From Nitrosomonas sp. Nm51 (GTDB lineage: Bacteria; Pseudomonadota; Gammaproteobacteria; Burkholderiales; Nitrosomonadaceae): 64,000 nucleotides of DNA. The position numbers were made by a program, and so were the translations under genes. A model generated the notes under the pieces. That model saw only the letters and a program-made list of their open reading frames with translations, was not told where the DNA came from and did not search any database. Where the stretch lies: assembly GCF_900111165.1 (NCBI RefSeq), contig NZ_FOGH01000009.1, forward strand, positions 1 to 64,000, written 5' to 3'. Positions 41,057 to 50,065 of the stretch are shown here, in pieces; the stretch's first letter is position 1, and each line of letters begins with the position of its first letter.

Positions 41057-41750
41057 TATTTTCACCAATGGCCGCCAGTGCACGTCGCCACCGCGTTTCT
41101 AAACTTGCGTCAATTTCGCTTCCATCCGCCTCTAAACGGCAGCCGCCACGCTCCTGATGTGTGTCTTCGTGAATTGTCCAGCTTTCTTGTGGCGACTTTT
41201 CCGACAGGTATTGACGAATGATTTTTGCGTCCTCCGGGTTGAGAAAAAGGCGTAGACGCTGTTCGGAACCGGGAAGGTGACGGGCTGCCTCCTTAACAAT
41301 GGGCAAGATTAATTCGGGGTGTATGGTAAGTGCCTGCGTGATCATTTTTTTGGTTAAACTAATCGCCAGCGCTAAAATATCTTGTGCAATTTGCTGTTCA
41401 ATTGATTGGATTTGCTCATTCAGGTTATTAAATACGGAATTGATTTGATTGAGTTCTGCCTTAACCTCTGATTCACCTTGCTGCCTCCCCTCTTGGTGAC
41501 CGTGACTCCGGCCTTCTTGAAAACCATTTTTATAGCCTTCTTCATAACCTTGTTTGAGACCGTCTTCCTTTGCTGCTTGAATTACAGATTCGGTTTCCTG
41601 TGTTACGGCAGATGGGGCAGGATTCTGGGCTGAAACGCATGATTGCGGATTCTCGGCGGATGCTTCCGCGATGGGTATGTCAAACGTGTCCAGCTTCCAG
41701 CGCTCGTATGATGCCAGCTTAGCTTTTGGAATAACAGTGGTTGTATTCAT
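41037..41750 (-). CDS. fliH: Flagellar export regulator FliH
   Basis: A regulator of FliI, 237 residues. It carries the Gly-rich repeat typical of FliH at about residues 68-95 ([20 protein letters not shown] with [12 protein letters not shown]), where Gly recurs every four residues in GxxxG pattern. The C-terminal domain is [20 protein letters not shown]-like. There is a 100-base gap to fliG, with no other gene. Confidence 0.93.
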   Translation of the reverse strand: MNTTTVIPKAKLASYERWKLDTFDIPIAEASAENPQSCVSAQNPAPSAVTQETESVIQAAKEDGLKQGYEEGYKNGFQEGRSHGHQEGRQQGESEVKAELNQINSVFNNLNEQIQSIEQQIAQDILALAISLTKKMITQALTIHPELILPIVKEAARHLPGSEQRLRLFLNPEDAKIIRQYLSEKSPQESWTIHEDTHQERGGCRLEADGSEIDASLETRWRRALAAIGENNDWIDQ

Positions 41751-41850
41751 CTGGATGCTTCCGGTTTTTTTATGTAAATGGCGTGCCGTTGAACGAAGAC
41801 AGTTTTAGCGGATCATGTGAAATAACCGGTAGACTGTGTTGCAACGTATG

Positions 41851-42852
41851 TTAAATATAACTGTCATCCCCTTTGCCGCCTAAGGCAATCTGTCCGCTCT
41901 CGGCCAGCTGACGCAGCACCTTGAGTATTTCTTTTTGTTCGGCTTCAACTTCAGATACGCGTACAGGTCCTTTGCTTTCTATATCTTCTTTCAGGGATTC
42001 TACAGCCCGCTTGGACATGTTCCGGAAAACTTTTTCGCGGATTTCTTCTTGCGAGCCTTTCAGTGCAATGACCAGAGATTCCGACTGAACTTCTCTGAGT
42101 AACAGTTGAATGCCCTGATCATCGATATCCACCAGGTTATCGAACACAAACATTTCATCCATAATCTGCTGCGCCAGTTCTTCGTCGTATTGTCTGATAT
42201 TATCGATTACACTGGTCTCCTGAACTGTGGGCACATAGTTAAGGATTTCCGCCGCGGCACGGACGCCGCCCATAGGTGCTTTCCGGATATTGTTACTACC
42301 AGACAACAACTTGGTCAGCACATCGTTAAGTTCCCGCAACGCATCGGGTTGAATGCTGTCCAGCGTTGCAATGCGCAGTAATGTATCATTGCGCAGGCGT
42401 TCCGCAAAAAGGCTGAGTATTTCGCTGGCATGATCGCGTTCAAGATGCACAAGAATGGTGGCGATGATCTGCGGATGCTCGTTTTTAATAAGTTCAGCTA
42501 TCGATGGCGCATCCATCCACTTCAATCCTTCGATTCCACTGGTGTCGCCACCATGTAGAATCCGGTCGATAAGATTGGCGGCTTTTTCGTCGCCTAGCGC
42601 ATTGGTTAATACCTTGCGGATATAGTCACTCGCGCCTTGACCCAATGCAGTTTTTCCATTGGCCTGTGTATTAAATTCTTCAATGACATGCTCGATTTCA
42701 CCTTGGGTAATGTTGTTCAGGCCGGACATGGCGCTGCCAAGTTTTTGAACTTCTTTGGGCGACAAAAACTTGAAAACCGAAGCTGCTTCATCTTCGCCGA
42801 GCGACATGAGCAGTATTGCACTTTTTTTCAAACCCATGTCATCCATTGCCAT
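41851..42852 (-). CDS. fliG: Flagellar motor switch protein FliG
   Basis: A switch-complex protein that contacts the MS ring and the stator. The start MAMDDMGLKKSAILLMSLGE at 42852 (or 42846) gives about 333 residues, the normal FliG length. An upstream frame from 42933 lies inside fliF and was rejected. The EHPQIIATILVHLERDHASE segment and the torque helix region EDLVDIDDQGIQLLLREVQS-like (here FDNLVDIDDQGIQLLLREVQ) are clear. It overlaps fliF by 14 bases. Confidence 0.95.
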   Translation of the reverse strand: MAMDDMGLKKSAILLMSLGEDEAASVFKFLSPKEVQKLGSAMSGLNNITQGEIEHVIEEFNTQANGKTALGQGASDYIRKVLTNALGDEKAANLIDRILHGGDTSGIEGLKWMDAPSIAELIKNEHPQIIATILVHLERDHASEILSLFAERLRNDTLLRIATLDSIQPDALRELNDVLTKLLSGSNNIRKAPMGGVRAAAEILNYVPTVQETSVIDNIRQYDEELAQQIMDEMFVFDNLVDIDDQGIQLLLREVQSESLVIALKGSQEEIREKVFRNMSKRAVESLKEDIESKGPVRVSEVEAEQKEILKVLRQLAESGQIALGGKGDDSYI

Positions 42853-44581
42853 TGACCCACTCTTTGACAACATTGGCAACAATCGCCGGCTCGTCGATAG
42901 CCAGCTGCTTGGCTTTCTGAAGATTTTTATCAAATACTTCTTTTCTGATTGATTCTTCAGAAGGTTTTTTATTCAACAAAGGTGTTCCATCCTCGGCAAG
43001 TTGCACCGGCTGCTTTGATGCATTGGCGGCTGCAGTGCTATCCGTCAATTCTGCGGTCTTTTTCTTGTCCTGCTCAGTATCTTGCGTCAATGATCTGAGA
43101 AATGGACGTAGAATTTTTAGCAAAAAGAACAGTACAATCGCGGCAATTAATAATTGTTTCCCGGCTTCCTGTGCCAGCGCGATAATTTCCGGATCATTCC
43201 ATAGCGGTATATTCTTTAGCGCATGGTCTGAATCGGTAAATAAATTATTGGTAACCGTTAAGGTGTCGCCACGCTCCTCATTAAAACCCATTGCGTCTTT
43301 TACCAGCTCATTAATTTCCTGAATTTCTTTATTGGATAGTGGTGAATGCGTGACATTACCTTCCTCGTCAATTGTTTTACGGTAATTGACAACTACGGCA
43401 GCTGACAAACGCTTAATGTTGCCGGTAGGCAGATGCGTATGTTGAACCGTTTTATCGACTTCATAATTGATGGTTGATTCTTTACGTTGATCAGTCGGCA
43501 GCGGTTCTGGTTTTATACCGTCGGCCGCGTCTTCATCATTAATCTCGATAGGCGCAATTGCCGGTTCAGGTGGTCGATTGGTTAATGCACCCGGAATGCC
43601 GCCATCAATTTTGTTACCGGTTGAAACCGACTCCATTGTTTGCTGGCTGCGAATTGATGCCGCTTCGGTATCCGTATTATTCGGACGGTAAATTTCCTCG
43701 GCACGCTCGATTCTGGAGAAATCCAGATCGGCAGTGACCTGAGCGCGTACATTTGCAGCACCGGTAATCGGTGACAGTATCGCTTCGATACGTTTTGTAT
43801 AGCTTTCTTCAAGCTCGTGTATATACTCCAGCTGTTTGGCGTCGAGTTTAGATTCATTTTTGGGACGTTCCTGACCGCTGAGCAAATTACCATCCTGATC
43901 AACAACAGTGACATTCTTAACGGGCAGATTGGGAATACTGCTGGAAACAAGATGGACAATAGCGCTGACCTGTTCTTCTCTAAGTATTCTGCCCGGATAT
44001 AAATTCAGCAATACTGAAACACTGGGTTTTTGTCTTTCTCTGGCAAAAACGGATGGTTTGGAAATGGCCAGGTGTACACGTGCGCTTTGCACTGCTGAAA
44101 GAGACTGTACGGATCGCGACAATTCCCCTTCCAGGGCGCGTTGATAATTGACCTGTTCGAGAAATTGACTGATGCCGAATTTCTGATTTTCCATTAATTC
44201 AAACCCGACCAGCCCCCCTCGCGGTAATCCCTGGCCTGCCAGGCGTATGCGTGCTTCATGCACCTGGTCACTGGGTATCAGTATTGCGCCACTATTGTGT
44301 GAAAATTTGTATGGAACATTTCCTTGTTGCAGTACGCTGATAATTTCGGCGCCATCCTGATCGGAGATATTTGAGTAAAGTACCCGGTAATCGGGTGACT
44401 GGCTCCACATCCAGGCGGCGGCAAGCAACGCAATGCTTGCCGCCGCAGCGAGCATAACTCCCAGTTTTTTCTGGCTGGGCAGCTGATTGAATTTGCCTAA
44501 TACAGAAGCCATGCCGGGCGGTGGAATTTTTGCTGTGTTGGTTTCGTTAGGTACTGTGGCCACAAATATACTCCTGCTCAA
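42839..44581 (-). CDS. fliF: Flagellar MS-ring protein FliF
   Basis: The inner-membrane MS-ring subunit, 580 residues. It has two membrane helices, near 41-60 (VMLAAAASIALLAAAWMW) and near 470-490 (LLIAAIVLFFLLKILRPFL), and a periplasmic region between with YRVLYSNISDQDGAEIISVL and GFELMENQKFGISQFLEQVN. The acidic C-terminal cytoplasmic tail binds FliG. It is the first gene of the minus-strand fliFGHIJK run, and its usual upstream partner fliE is on the opposite strand about 1 kb away. Confidence 0.96.
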   Translation of the reverse strand: MSRSIFVATVPNETNTAKIPPPGMASVLGKFNQLPSQKKLGVMLAAAASIALLAAAWMWSQSPDYRVLYSNISDQDGAEIISVLQQGNVPYKFSHNSGAILIPSDQVHEARIRLAGQGLPRGGLVGFELMENQKFGISQFLEQVNYQRALEGELSRSVQSLSAVQSARVHLAISKPSVFARERQKPSVSVLLNLYPGRILREEQVSAIVHLVSSSIPNLPVKNVTVVDQDGNLLSGQERPKNESKLDAKQLEYIHELEESYTKRIEAILSPITGAANVRAQVTADLDFSRIERAEEIYRPNNTDTEAASIRSQQTMESVSTGNKIDGGIPGALTNRPPEPAIAPIEINDEDAADGIKPEPLPTDQRKESTINYEVDKTVQHTHLPTGNIKRLSAAVVVNYRKTIDEEGNVTHSPLSNKEIQEINELVKDAMGFNEERGDTLTVTNNLFTDSDHALKNIPLWNDPEIIALAQEAGKQLLIAAIVLFFLLKILRPFLRSLTQDTEQDKKKTAELTDSTAAANASKQPVQLAEDGTPLLNKKPSEESIRKEVFDKNLQKAKQLAIDEPAIVANVVKEWVNGNG

Positions 44582-44870
44582 CTTGCAAGATTATTGTTGA
44601 TAAAAATTGTTTTAAACATTATTAGTGATGCAATTAGTCGTTTGCTTATACGTCTTTTGGTCGTCAAAAATCGACTGATGCCGCGTAATGATATCCAATC
44701 TGGATTACATTCTCAGCGAACGTATTATCAAGAATTCTCATTTTTCTTGAATGCTCAAATAAAGCAAATTTGCTTGTCTTATTCTAGCCATAACAATACT
44801 TTCCTTTAATGCTATGCTGCGCTTCATCATCAGCAATTGTTATTGAATTTCGAATATAGATGTCAATCAC
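44582..44870. promoter_or_regulatory. fliF / fleSR-remnant divergent gap with palindromes
   Basis: A 289-base AT-rich gap. A perfect 14-base palindrome AAGCAAATTTGCTT lies at 44762-44775. A hairpin-like repeat (TCAAGAA at 44728-44734, TTCTTGA at 44744-44750) lies just left of it. Either could be a binding site controlling fliF. No clear sigma-28 or sigma-54 box was found by eye. Confidence 0.35.
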
Positions 44871-45548
44871 ATGAATGTAGCCGAACCATTGCCGGATATG
44901 CCGGGCCAGGAACAGTTGGAAGTTGCATCCACTGTATTTAATGCGGCCTCTGAACAGCTGTCGGGCGCGTATCGGGATTTGCAGCTGCAGGTGGAGCGGT
45001 TGACGCGTGAGCTGATGCTGGCTAATGGCGGACTGCACCGGCAATTGGCGGCGAAAGAAGCGTTATCTCAGAAACTGGCTTTGTTATTGCGTGCATTGCC
45101 TGGCGGTGTCATTGCATTGGACCCCGATGCATGTGATATGTCTGAGATGGTCAAGCGCAAAAAATTCAGGGAAGATTTATATTACCGTTTAAACGTTTTT
45201 CCGATTGAAGTGCCGGCGCTAAGACAAAGACCGCTTGATATCGAGCCGTTGGCACGGCGTTTTGTGAAATGGATTAAGATGGTCGCACAGCATTGCTGTG
45301 CCCGCAGCCTGTCGCAGGATGCAATTAACATTCTTACGCACTATCACTGGCCTGACAATGTTCTGGAACTTGAAAACGTGATGCAGCGCGCCATACTACC
45401 GGTTGCCGGCACTAATTCCCGGCAGACTGATATTTCTGTAGAAGCTGCATCACTGGATATGAAAGCGCTGGAGCGCAAGCATATTCTGGATACACTTCGG
45501 CATAAATCACAGCCATTGTGTCGGGGAATTCTGAAATTAGGGTTTTAA
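44871..45548 (+). pseudogene. FleS-FleR (FlrB-FlrC) collapsed chimera, not a working regulator
   Basis: A 225-residue frame joining pieces of two flagellar regulators. Residues about 1-83 match the N-terminal part of the FleS/FlrB sensor kinase (YRDLQLQVERLTRELMLANG, LPGGVIALD). Residues from about 86 match the late AAA+ part of the FleR/FlrC sigma-54 activator (KKFREDLYYRLNVFPIEVPA, LRQRPLDIEPLA, HWPDNVLELENVMQRAILP). The kinase domain, receiver domain, Walker A/B and the GAFTGA loop are absent. The frame then loses the Fis-like DNA-binding part after [15 protein letters not shown]. So two deletions have fused what was fleS-fleR, upstream of fliE. The joined frame is still open, but I infer it cannot activate sigma-54 promoters. 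Confidence 0.8.
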
Positions 45549-45550
45549 TT

Positions 45551-45874
45551 ATGGATAGATCTGGAATTGATAATGTATTTGAACAATTAAATGCGGCCTC
45601 AGCACTGACCTCAGGTGTAAAGAAACCGGAAGAAAATAATGAAACAGCCGGGGTTGACTTCAGCGGGACATTAAAAGCCGCGATCGACAAGGTCAATGAC
45701 GTACAGCAGACAGCGGGGCAGCTAAGCAGGGACTTTGTCAGCGGCGATTCCGATACGGACCTGCATGAAGTGATGATTTCATTGCAAAAGGCCAATGTAT
45801 CTTTCCAGTCCATGGTACAGGTTCGTAATAAACTCGTCACGGCTTATCAGGAAATAATGAATATGCAGGTCTGA
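45551..45874 (+). CDS. fliE: Flagellar hook-basal body protein FliE
   Basis: Links the MS ring to the rod. The 107-residue protein starts [20 protein letters not shown] at the ATG at 45551; a longer frame at 45518 is not supported. The conserved C-terminal half is [20 protein letters not shown] and [21 protein letters not shown]. It is on the plus strand, just after the FleSR remnant and divergent from fliF, so it has its own transcription unit. Confidence 0.95.
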   Translation: MDRSGIDNVFEQLNAASALTSGVKKPEENNETAGVDFSGTLKAAIDKVNDVQQTAGQLSRDFVSGDSDTDLHEVMISLQKANVSFQSMVQVRNKLVTAYQEIMNMQV

Positions 45875-46001
45875 ATTTGAACGAGGGCATTCATAATTCT
45901 GTGTCAACCTAACGCCTAACGCGCTTCGCTTGTTGAGTCACTTCAACCGATCACCCAGACAGCGATCGTTTTCAGCGGCGATATAAAATTCGGCAACGAA
46001 T

Positions 46002-46364
46002 TTACAAATCCAGTGCAGCATCCAAGCGGCCCTCAAAATATATCGCCAGTTGGGACAATGTCAAATTCCAGTTTGGAAATGGCATTGCCTATTTTCTGCT
46101 GGCGTTCTTGATACCAACGTACAATAATTTCAACAGACTGATTTTATTTGGAAATACGTCTTTGATCTTGGTTGATTTCCGAAACTGACGAGGCACCGCT
46201 TCATTGGCGTTGGTTGTATACATTATGCGGCGTATCGGCTCAGGGTATTTGAAGAATACCGATGAATTGTCCCATTTGCTTCGCCATGATTCGATCATAG
46301 TAGGATACTGTTTTCCCCATTTTGCCTCCAGTGTATCAAGCGCACTCTCGGCGGCTTTTTTGGT
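46002..46364 (-). pseudogene. IS256-family transposase C-terminal remnant
   Basis: The reading frame matches the C-terminal quarter of an IS256-type transposase (WGKQYPTMIESWRSKWDNSS, PEPIRRIMYTTNANEAV, then an FPNKISLLKLLYVGIKNASR segment). A premature TAG at 46089-46091 interrupts it. After the stop the same frame continues with NWNLTLSQLAIYFEGRLD, the usual family ending, to a TAA at 46002-46004. In the family the interrupted position is usually Trp, so TGG to TAG is likely. The N-terminal three quarters are missing; in their place lies an ISAs1 fragment. Confidence 0.85.
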
Positions 46365-46628
46365 CTGGTTGCCTTTCAGACTCAAGATATAGTCCGCGTC
46401 TTGCCGGACAATCTGGCTGGTTATTTTCTTCTGGCAACCCATCGCATCAATTGCGATCACCGTTCCTGTAAGATCCAGACGGGAAAGCAGTTTGGGAATG
46501 GCCGTAATTTCATTGGATTTTTCACCCACTTGAGCCTGACCCAAAACCAGACTATTGCGCTGCGCCCATGCGCTAACCATATGGATCGCCGCCTTTTTTG
46601 GAACCCTGTCAATACTACGCCTGGTCAT
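46365..46628 (-). pseudogene. ISAs1-family transposase internal fragment fused to the IS256 remnant
   Basis: An in-frame block similar to the middle of the ISAs1 transposase at the left window edge (TRRSIDRVPKKAAIHMVSAW, QRNSLVLGQAQVGEKSNEIT, LTGTVIAIDAMGCQKKIT). It stops right after LSLKGNQ and continues directly into the IS256 block in one reading frame, so this is a chimeric remnant with no working transposase. It is diverged from the left-edge copy (VGEKSNE here, VDDKSNE there). Nothing like terminal repeats is visible. Confidence 0.85.
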
Positions 46629-46721
46629 GTTAGGTATCCAGCTTGACACTGACAATACTTTAATGTAGAAAGTGTTGGTGTTTAGAGAAAATTATTTATT
46701 GTCAAATAAAATCAAATTCTA

Positions 46722-47087
46722 GTGACTGGAAGATCAGGCAGAATACTTTTGGTTTTAATCATGTTTTGGTTGCCATTGCAAGGAGCGTTTGCTTTTGGGC
46801 AGTTGCCGTGCGTACATGAAGAAAATACAGTTAATAAAATCAATGCCGTTGATGCTCCTCCTATAACTGATGGCCACCAGCATGCGCTTCATTTCAAAGA
46901 AACAAGTAACACGGCTTCCGGCCAAGAATGTGAGGTGGACACCTTATGTCATGTAAGCTGCAGCACTTATATACCTTCTATACTTTCTGATCCATCCTCC
47001 CCCGATTGCATTTCCTGTAATTTCTCGGTTACAGCTCAATCAGATTCGTTTATACCTGAACAATTTCAACGCCCTCCTCTCGCATAA
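46722..47087 (+). CDS. Small exported Cys/His-containing protein, upstream of Cu/Ag efflux genes
   Basis: A 121-residue frame from a GTG with a signal peptide (LLVLIMFWLPLQGAFAF). The mature part has scattered Cys and His (QLPCVHEEN, DGHQHALHF, GQECEVDTLCHVSCST, SPDCISCNF), about eight Cys in all after the signal. The spacing suggests metal ligation or disulfides, and similar small proteins sit at the head of heavy-metal efflux operons. I do not recognise a family with confidence. The start is weakly supported, since no clear ribosome site is seen. Confidence 0.55.
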   Translation: MTGRSGRILLVLIMFWLPLQGAFAFGQLPCVHEENTVNKINAVDAPPITDGHQHALHFKETSNTASGQECEVDTLCHVSCSTYIPSILSDPSSPDCISCNFSVTAQSDSFIPEQFQRPPLA

Positions 47088-47252
47088 TTCACCCTGAGCA
47101 GTAACAAGAAACCCACTGGCTTAAAGGTGGTTAGGCGCTATCTATTATATTGAGCTTGATGGATTTCATCGGTGGCCGAATAAATTTCATTCTGATCCTG
47201 GCTAGATGCACGACAAAAGCATTTGACAGGTTAAGGCATAGTTTCCTTCACG

Positions 47253-47408
47253 TTAAGGAGCCGTGAATAAATAAGCGTGACAATTGGGCGCGTCTGGCGG
47301 GATGCAAGGCGAGAGGTGAGTCATCAAGCTACGGCGGCGGCGAACAACGCCGCAGTGTGCCCGCCAGATGCGAACCAGGTGTTACAGTTATTTATGAACG
47401 ACTCCTAA
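47253..47408. mobile_element. About 156-base hairpin element, MITE-like
   Basis: Two roughly 49-base arms (47253-47301 and 47360-47408) are imperfect inverted repeats. The left begins TTAAGGAGCCGTGAATAAAT and the right, read in reverse complement, begins TTAGGAGTCGTTCATAAATA. Both end in the identical TCTGGCGGG block. The roughly 58-base centre holds a GGCGGCGGCG/CGCCGC region. The element has no gene and lies between the small exported protein and the efflux operon. The shape fits a non-autonomous element or a large palindromic repeat. The rest of the gap (47088-47252) shows nothing I can name. Confidence 0.65.
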
Positions 47409-47436
47409 GGCTTTTATATTACGAGTATGGCGCATT

Positions 47437-48726
47437 ATGTTTTCACTTCTTATTATTCTAAACAGCGTTACTTTAGGTTTGTTGTTACTTGTAAACGATG
47501 TGTTCGCCGGAGCAGACCATGATTTTTTAACACTAAAATCGGCGACAGAAATAGCGATCCGGAACAATCCGGATTTGGCGCAAATGCGCGCGCGCGCCGA
47601 GGCAATGGCAGCGATCCCGCCACAGGCAGGCACGCTGCCTGATCCTGAAATCAGTTTCAGTGCTGCAAATCTGCCTGTCGATACATTCAATACTGCTCAG
47701 GTGGACATGACGCAAATCGGCCCGGGCATTTCGCAGGTAATCCCTTTTCCGGGAAAACTGGCATTACGCAGCTCAGCGGCAAGTTTTGAAGCAAAAGCTG
47801 CATTCGAGAATGTAACGGAAGCGCGGTGGTGGTTACTCAGTAACGTTAAACAGGTCTGGTGGCAAATTTTCTACCTGGACCATGCGCTACAAGTCGTAAA
47901 AGACAATCAGCTGCTGCTGGAGCAGTTTATTCAGATCACACGTACAAAATATGAAGTGGGTGAAGGGCTGCAGCAAGATATTTTATTGGCACAACTGGAA
48001 CTGTCCAAACTACTGGATCAACAGCTCAGGCTGGAGGGCGCGCGACATAATTCCGTTGCGAAACTGAATGTATTACTGGATAGAGCTGCCAACCAATCAA
48101 TAACATTACTTGAAGAAATAGCAGAAGAATTGCCGGCCATTCTTTCTGAAACGGCATTGTACCAACTGGCCGAACACTCCAGAGCTCTGCTGGCATCGAA
48201 ACATGAGTCTGTCAATGCTGCAAGGGCCCGTGTTGATCTGGCTAAAAAAGATTTTTATCCGGACTTTAAGTTACGGGCTTCTTATGGATTCCGGCGTGAC
48301 AACCCAGCAGGTATTGATCGGGATGATTTTTTAACCCTTGGTTTGAGTATGAACGTTCCGATTTTTTTGGACCGCAAGCAAGCGAAGGCAGTCGATCAGC
48401 GAAACAGTGAGTTGATGCAGCAGAAATATATGCTACAGGACGAATGGAATAAGGTGCGTGCCGAGATCTCACAAAGCTATAGCGATTTTCAACGCGCCTC
48501 GAAACAGACGGTATTGTTCAAAACCGGGATTATTCCTCAGGCAAGACAGACTGTGGCATCCATGCTGGTTGGTTATCAGGTCAACAAAGTCGATTTTTTG
48601 AATCTGGTCCGCAGCCAGATTACTTTATTAAATAATGAGCTGCAATATTGGAGTGCTTTTGCTGAAGCCAATCAGGCTTTGGCAAAATTAGTGGCCGCAG
48701 TTGGCAAGGAAGAAATTTATGAATAA
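47437..48726 (+). CDS. Outer-membrane factor of a Cu/Ag-type efflux pump (CusC/CzcC)
   Basis: A TolC-family outer-membrane channel, 429 residues, with a signal peptide (cleavage near VFAGADH). The family pattern of two helical repeats is clear: LTLKSATEIAIRNNPDLAQM and, in the second half, QAKAVDQRNSELMQQKYMLQ with ISQSYSDFQRA. It overlaps the adaptor gene by eight bases. It forms the outer part of the tripartite pump with the CusB- and CusA-like proteins encoded next. Confidence 0.9.
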   Translation: MFSLLIILNSVTLGLLLLVNDVFAGADHDFLTLKSATEIAIRNNPDLAQMRARAEAMAAIPPQAGTLPDPEISFSAANLPVDTFNTAQVDMTQIGPGISQVIPFPGKLALRSSAASFEAKAAFENVTEARWWLLSNVKQVWWQIFYLDHALQVVKDNQLLLEQFIQITRTKYEVGEGLQQDILLAQLELSKLLDQQLRLEGARHNSVAKLNVLLDRAANQSITLLEEIAEELPAILSETALYQLAEHSRALLASKHESVNAARARVDLAKKDFYPDFKLRASYGFRRDNPAGIDRDDFLTLGLSMNVPIFLDRKQAKAVDQRNSELMQQKYMLQDEWNKVRAEISQSYSDFQRASKQTVLFKTGIIPQARQTVASMLVGYQVNKVDFLNLVRSQITLLNNELQYWSAFAEANQALAKLVAAVGKEEIYE

Positions 48727-50065
48727 ACCATTAATAATCGTTGCTGTTGTGATGTTGATAATAGGTGTCGGTGGGGGCTGGTTGGCTAACGATTATATAC
48801 AGCCGGCGGTCACACAGCACCAGCAGGGAAACAGCCAGGCTGTGCACTCGGAACAAAACAGGCAACCGCTTTTCTACCGTAACCCGATGAATCCATTGAT
48901 TACCTCTCCCGTTCCCGCAAAAGATACAATGGGCATGGACTATATACCGGTTTACGCCGACAATAACGGTGAAGACGGTCAGCCAGCGGGTACAGTCAAA
49001 ATTGATCCGGTCGTTGCGCAAAATATAGGGGTGCGTACTGCGATTGTTAAAAGAGACGTGCTGTCGCATATCGTTCGAACAGTCGGCCGGGTGGGCTATG
49101 ATGAAGAACGTATCGTTCGGTTACATCCTAAAGTCGAAGGGTGGATTGAAACCATGCGTGTAGACAAAACCGGTGAGGAGGTTAGGAAGAATCAGAATTT
49201 ACTGAGTATTTATTCTCCCCAGCTGGTTGTCAGCCAGCAGGAATATGTCCTGGCCTTAAACCATCTTCACATACTAAAACAAAGTCCCATTGCAGACATT
49301 CGCCGCGGTGCGGAAGAACTGGCCAGCAGCGCGCTCGAACGGCTAAAACTCCTGGATGTTCCGCAACATCAACTGCATGATCTGACACAAGACCATAACA
49401 TACATAAAACCTTGCATATTCATAGCCCGGCTTCCGGCATTGTGGTTAATGTAGGCGCCCGAGAAGGCCAATACGTGACGCCAGCTACTGAGATTTACAT
49501 GATCGCTGACTTGTCCGCAGTCTGGGTATATGCCGATATCTACGAAAATGAATTGCCCTGGGTGCAATTGGGCGATCTGGTTGAAATGCGGCTGGCAGGC
49601 ATTCCCGGACGTGTTTTCAGAGGACACCTGGCCTTCATTTACCCATATGCCGAAGCCAAAACACGCACAATCAAAGTGCGTCTTGATTTTAAAAATACCG
49701 AATCGTTATTAAAACCGGACATGTTCGCCGAAGTGTCAATCTATGCAAGCAAACAAAAAAGTGCATTAGTGATTCCGTCCGAGGCGGTCATCCGTTCAGG
49801 CACACGCGACAAGGTACTGGTTGCGCGTGGCGCTGGAAAATTTGAACCGCGGACAATTACAACAGGCGTGGCAGCTGATGGAAAAGTGGTTGTGCTGCAT
49901 GGATTGAATGAAGGTGAGGAAGTCGTTACTTCATCCCAGTTCCTGATTGATTCTGAATCCAGTTTGCGTGAAGCCACAGCCAAAATGATAAAACCGGGAC
50001 TAAAAGAAAAAGACTCCAGACCCAACCCGTTACAGATAGAGGAAGGACCGCATCAACATGATTAA
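48719..50065 (+). CDS. Periplasmic adaptor of Cu/Ag efflux pump (CusB-like)
   Basis: A membrane-fusion protein, 448 residues from the ATG at 48719 (AAGGA upstream); a TTG at 48701 gives a longer alternative. It has an N-terminal anchor at about residues 4-23. A heavy-metal-binding motif, RNPMNPLITSPVPAKDTMGM, follows at about 54-73. The barrel-sandwich hybrid regions include DVLSHIVRTVGRVGYDEERI and ASGIVVNVGAREGQYV. Met residues in the motif suggest Cu(I)/Ag(I) binding. It overlaps the RND gene by eight bases. Confidence 0.92.
   Translation: MNKPLIIVAVVMLIIGVGGGWLANDYIQPAVTQHQQGNSQAVHSEQNRQPLFYRNPMNPLITSPVPAKDTMGMDYIPVYADNNGEDGQPAGTVKIDPVVAQNIGVRTAIVKRDVLSHIVRTVGRVGYDEERIVRLHPKVEGWIETMRVDKTGEEVRKNQNLLSIYSPQLVVSQQEYVLALNHLHILKQSPIADIRRGAEELASSALERLKLLDVPQHQLHDLTQDHNIHKTLHIHSPASGIVVNVGAREGQYVTPATEIYMIADLSAVWVYADIYENELPWVQLGDLVEMRLAGIPGRVFRGHLAFIYPYAEAKTRTIKVRLDFKNTESLLKPDMFAEVSIYASKQKSALVIPSEAVIRSGTRDKVLVARGAGKFEPRTITTGVAADGKVVVLHGLNEGEEVVTSSQFLIDSESSLREATAKMIKPGLKEKDSRPNPLQIEEGPHQHD

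Noticed and set aside
44871-45548. The frame before fliE as a working sigma-54 response regulator
   Set aside because: The kinase, receiver, Walker A/B, GAFTGA and DNA-binding parts are missing; it reads better as a fused remnant.
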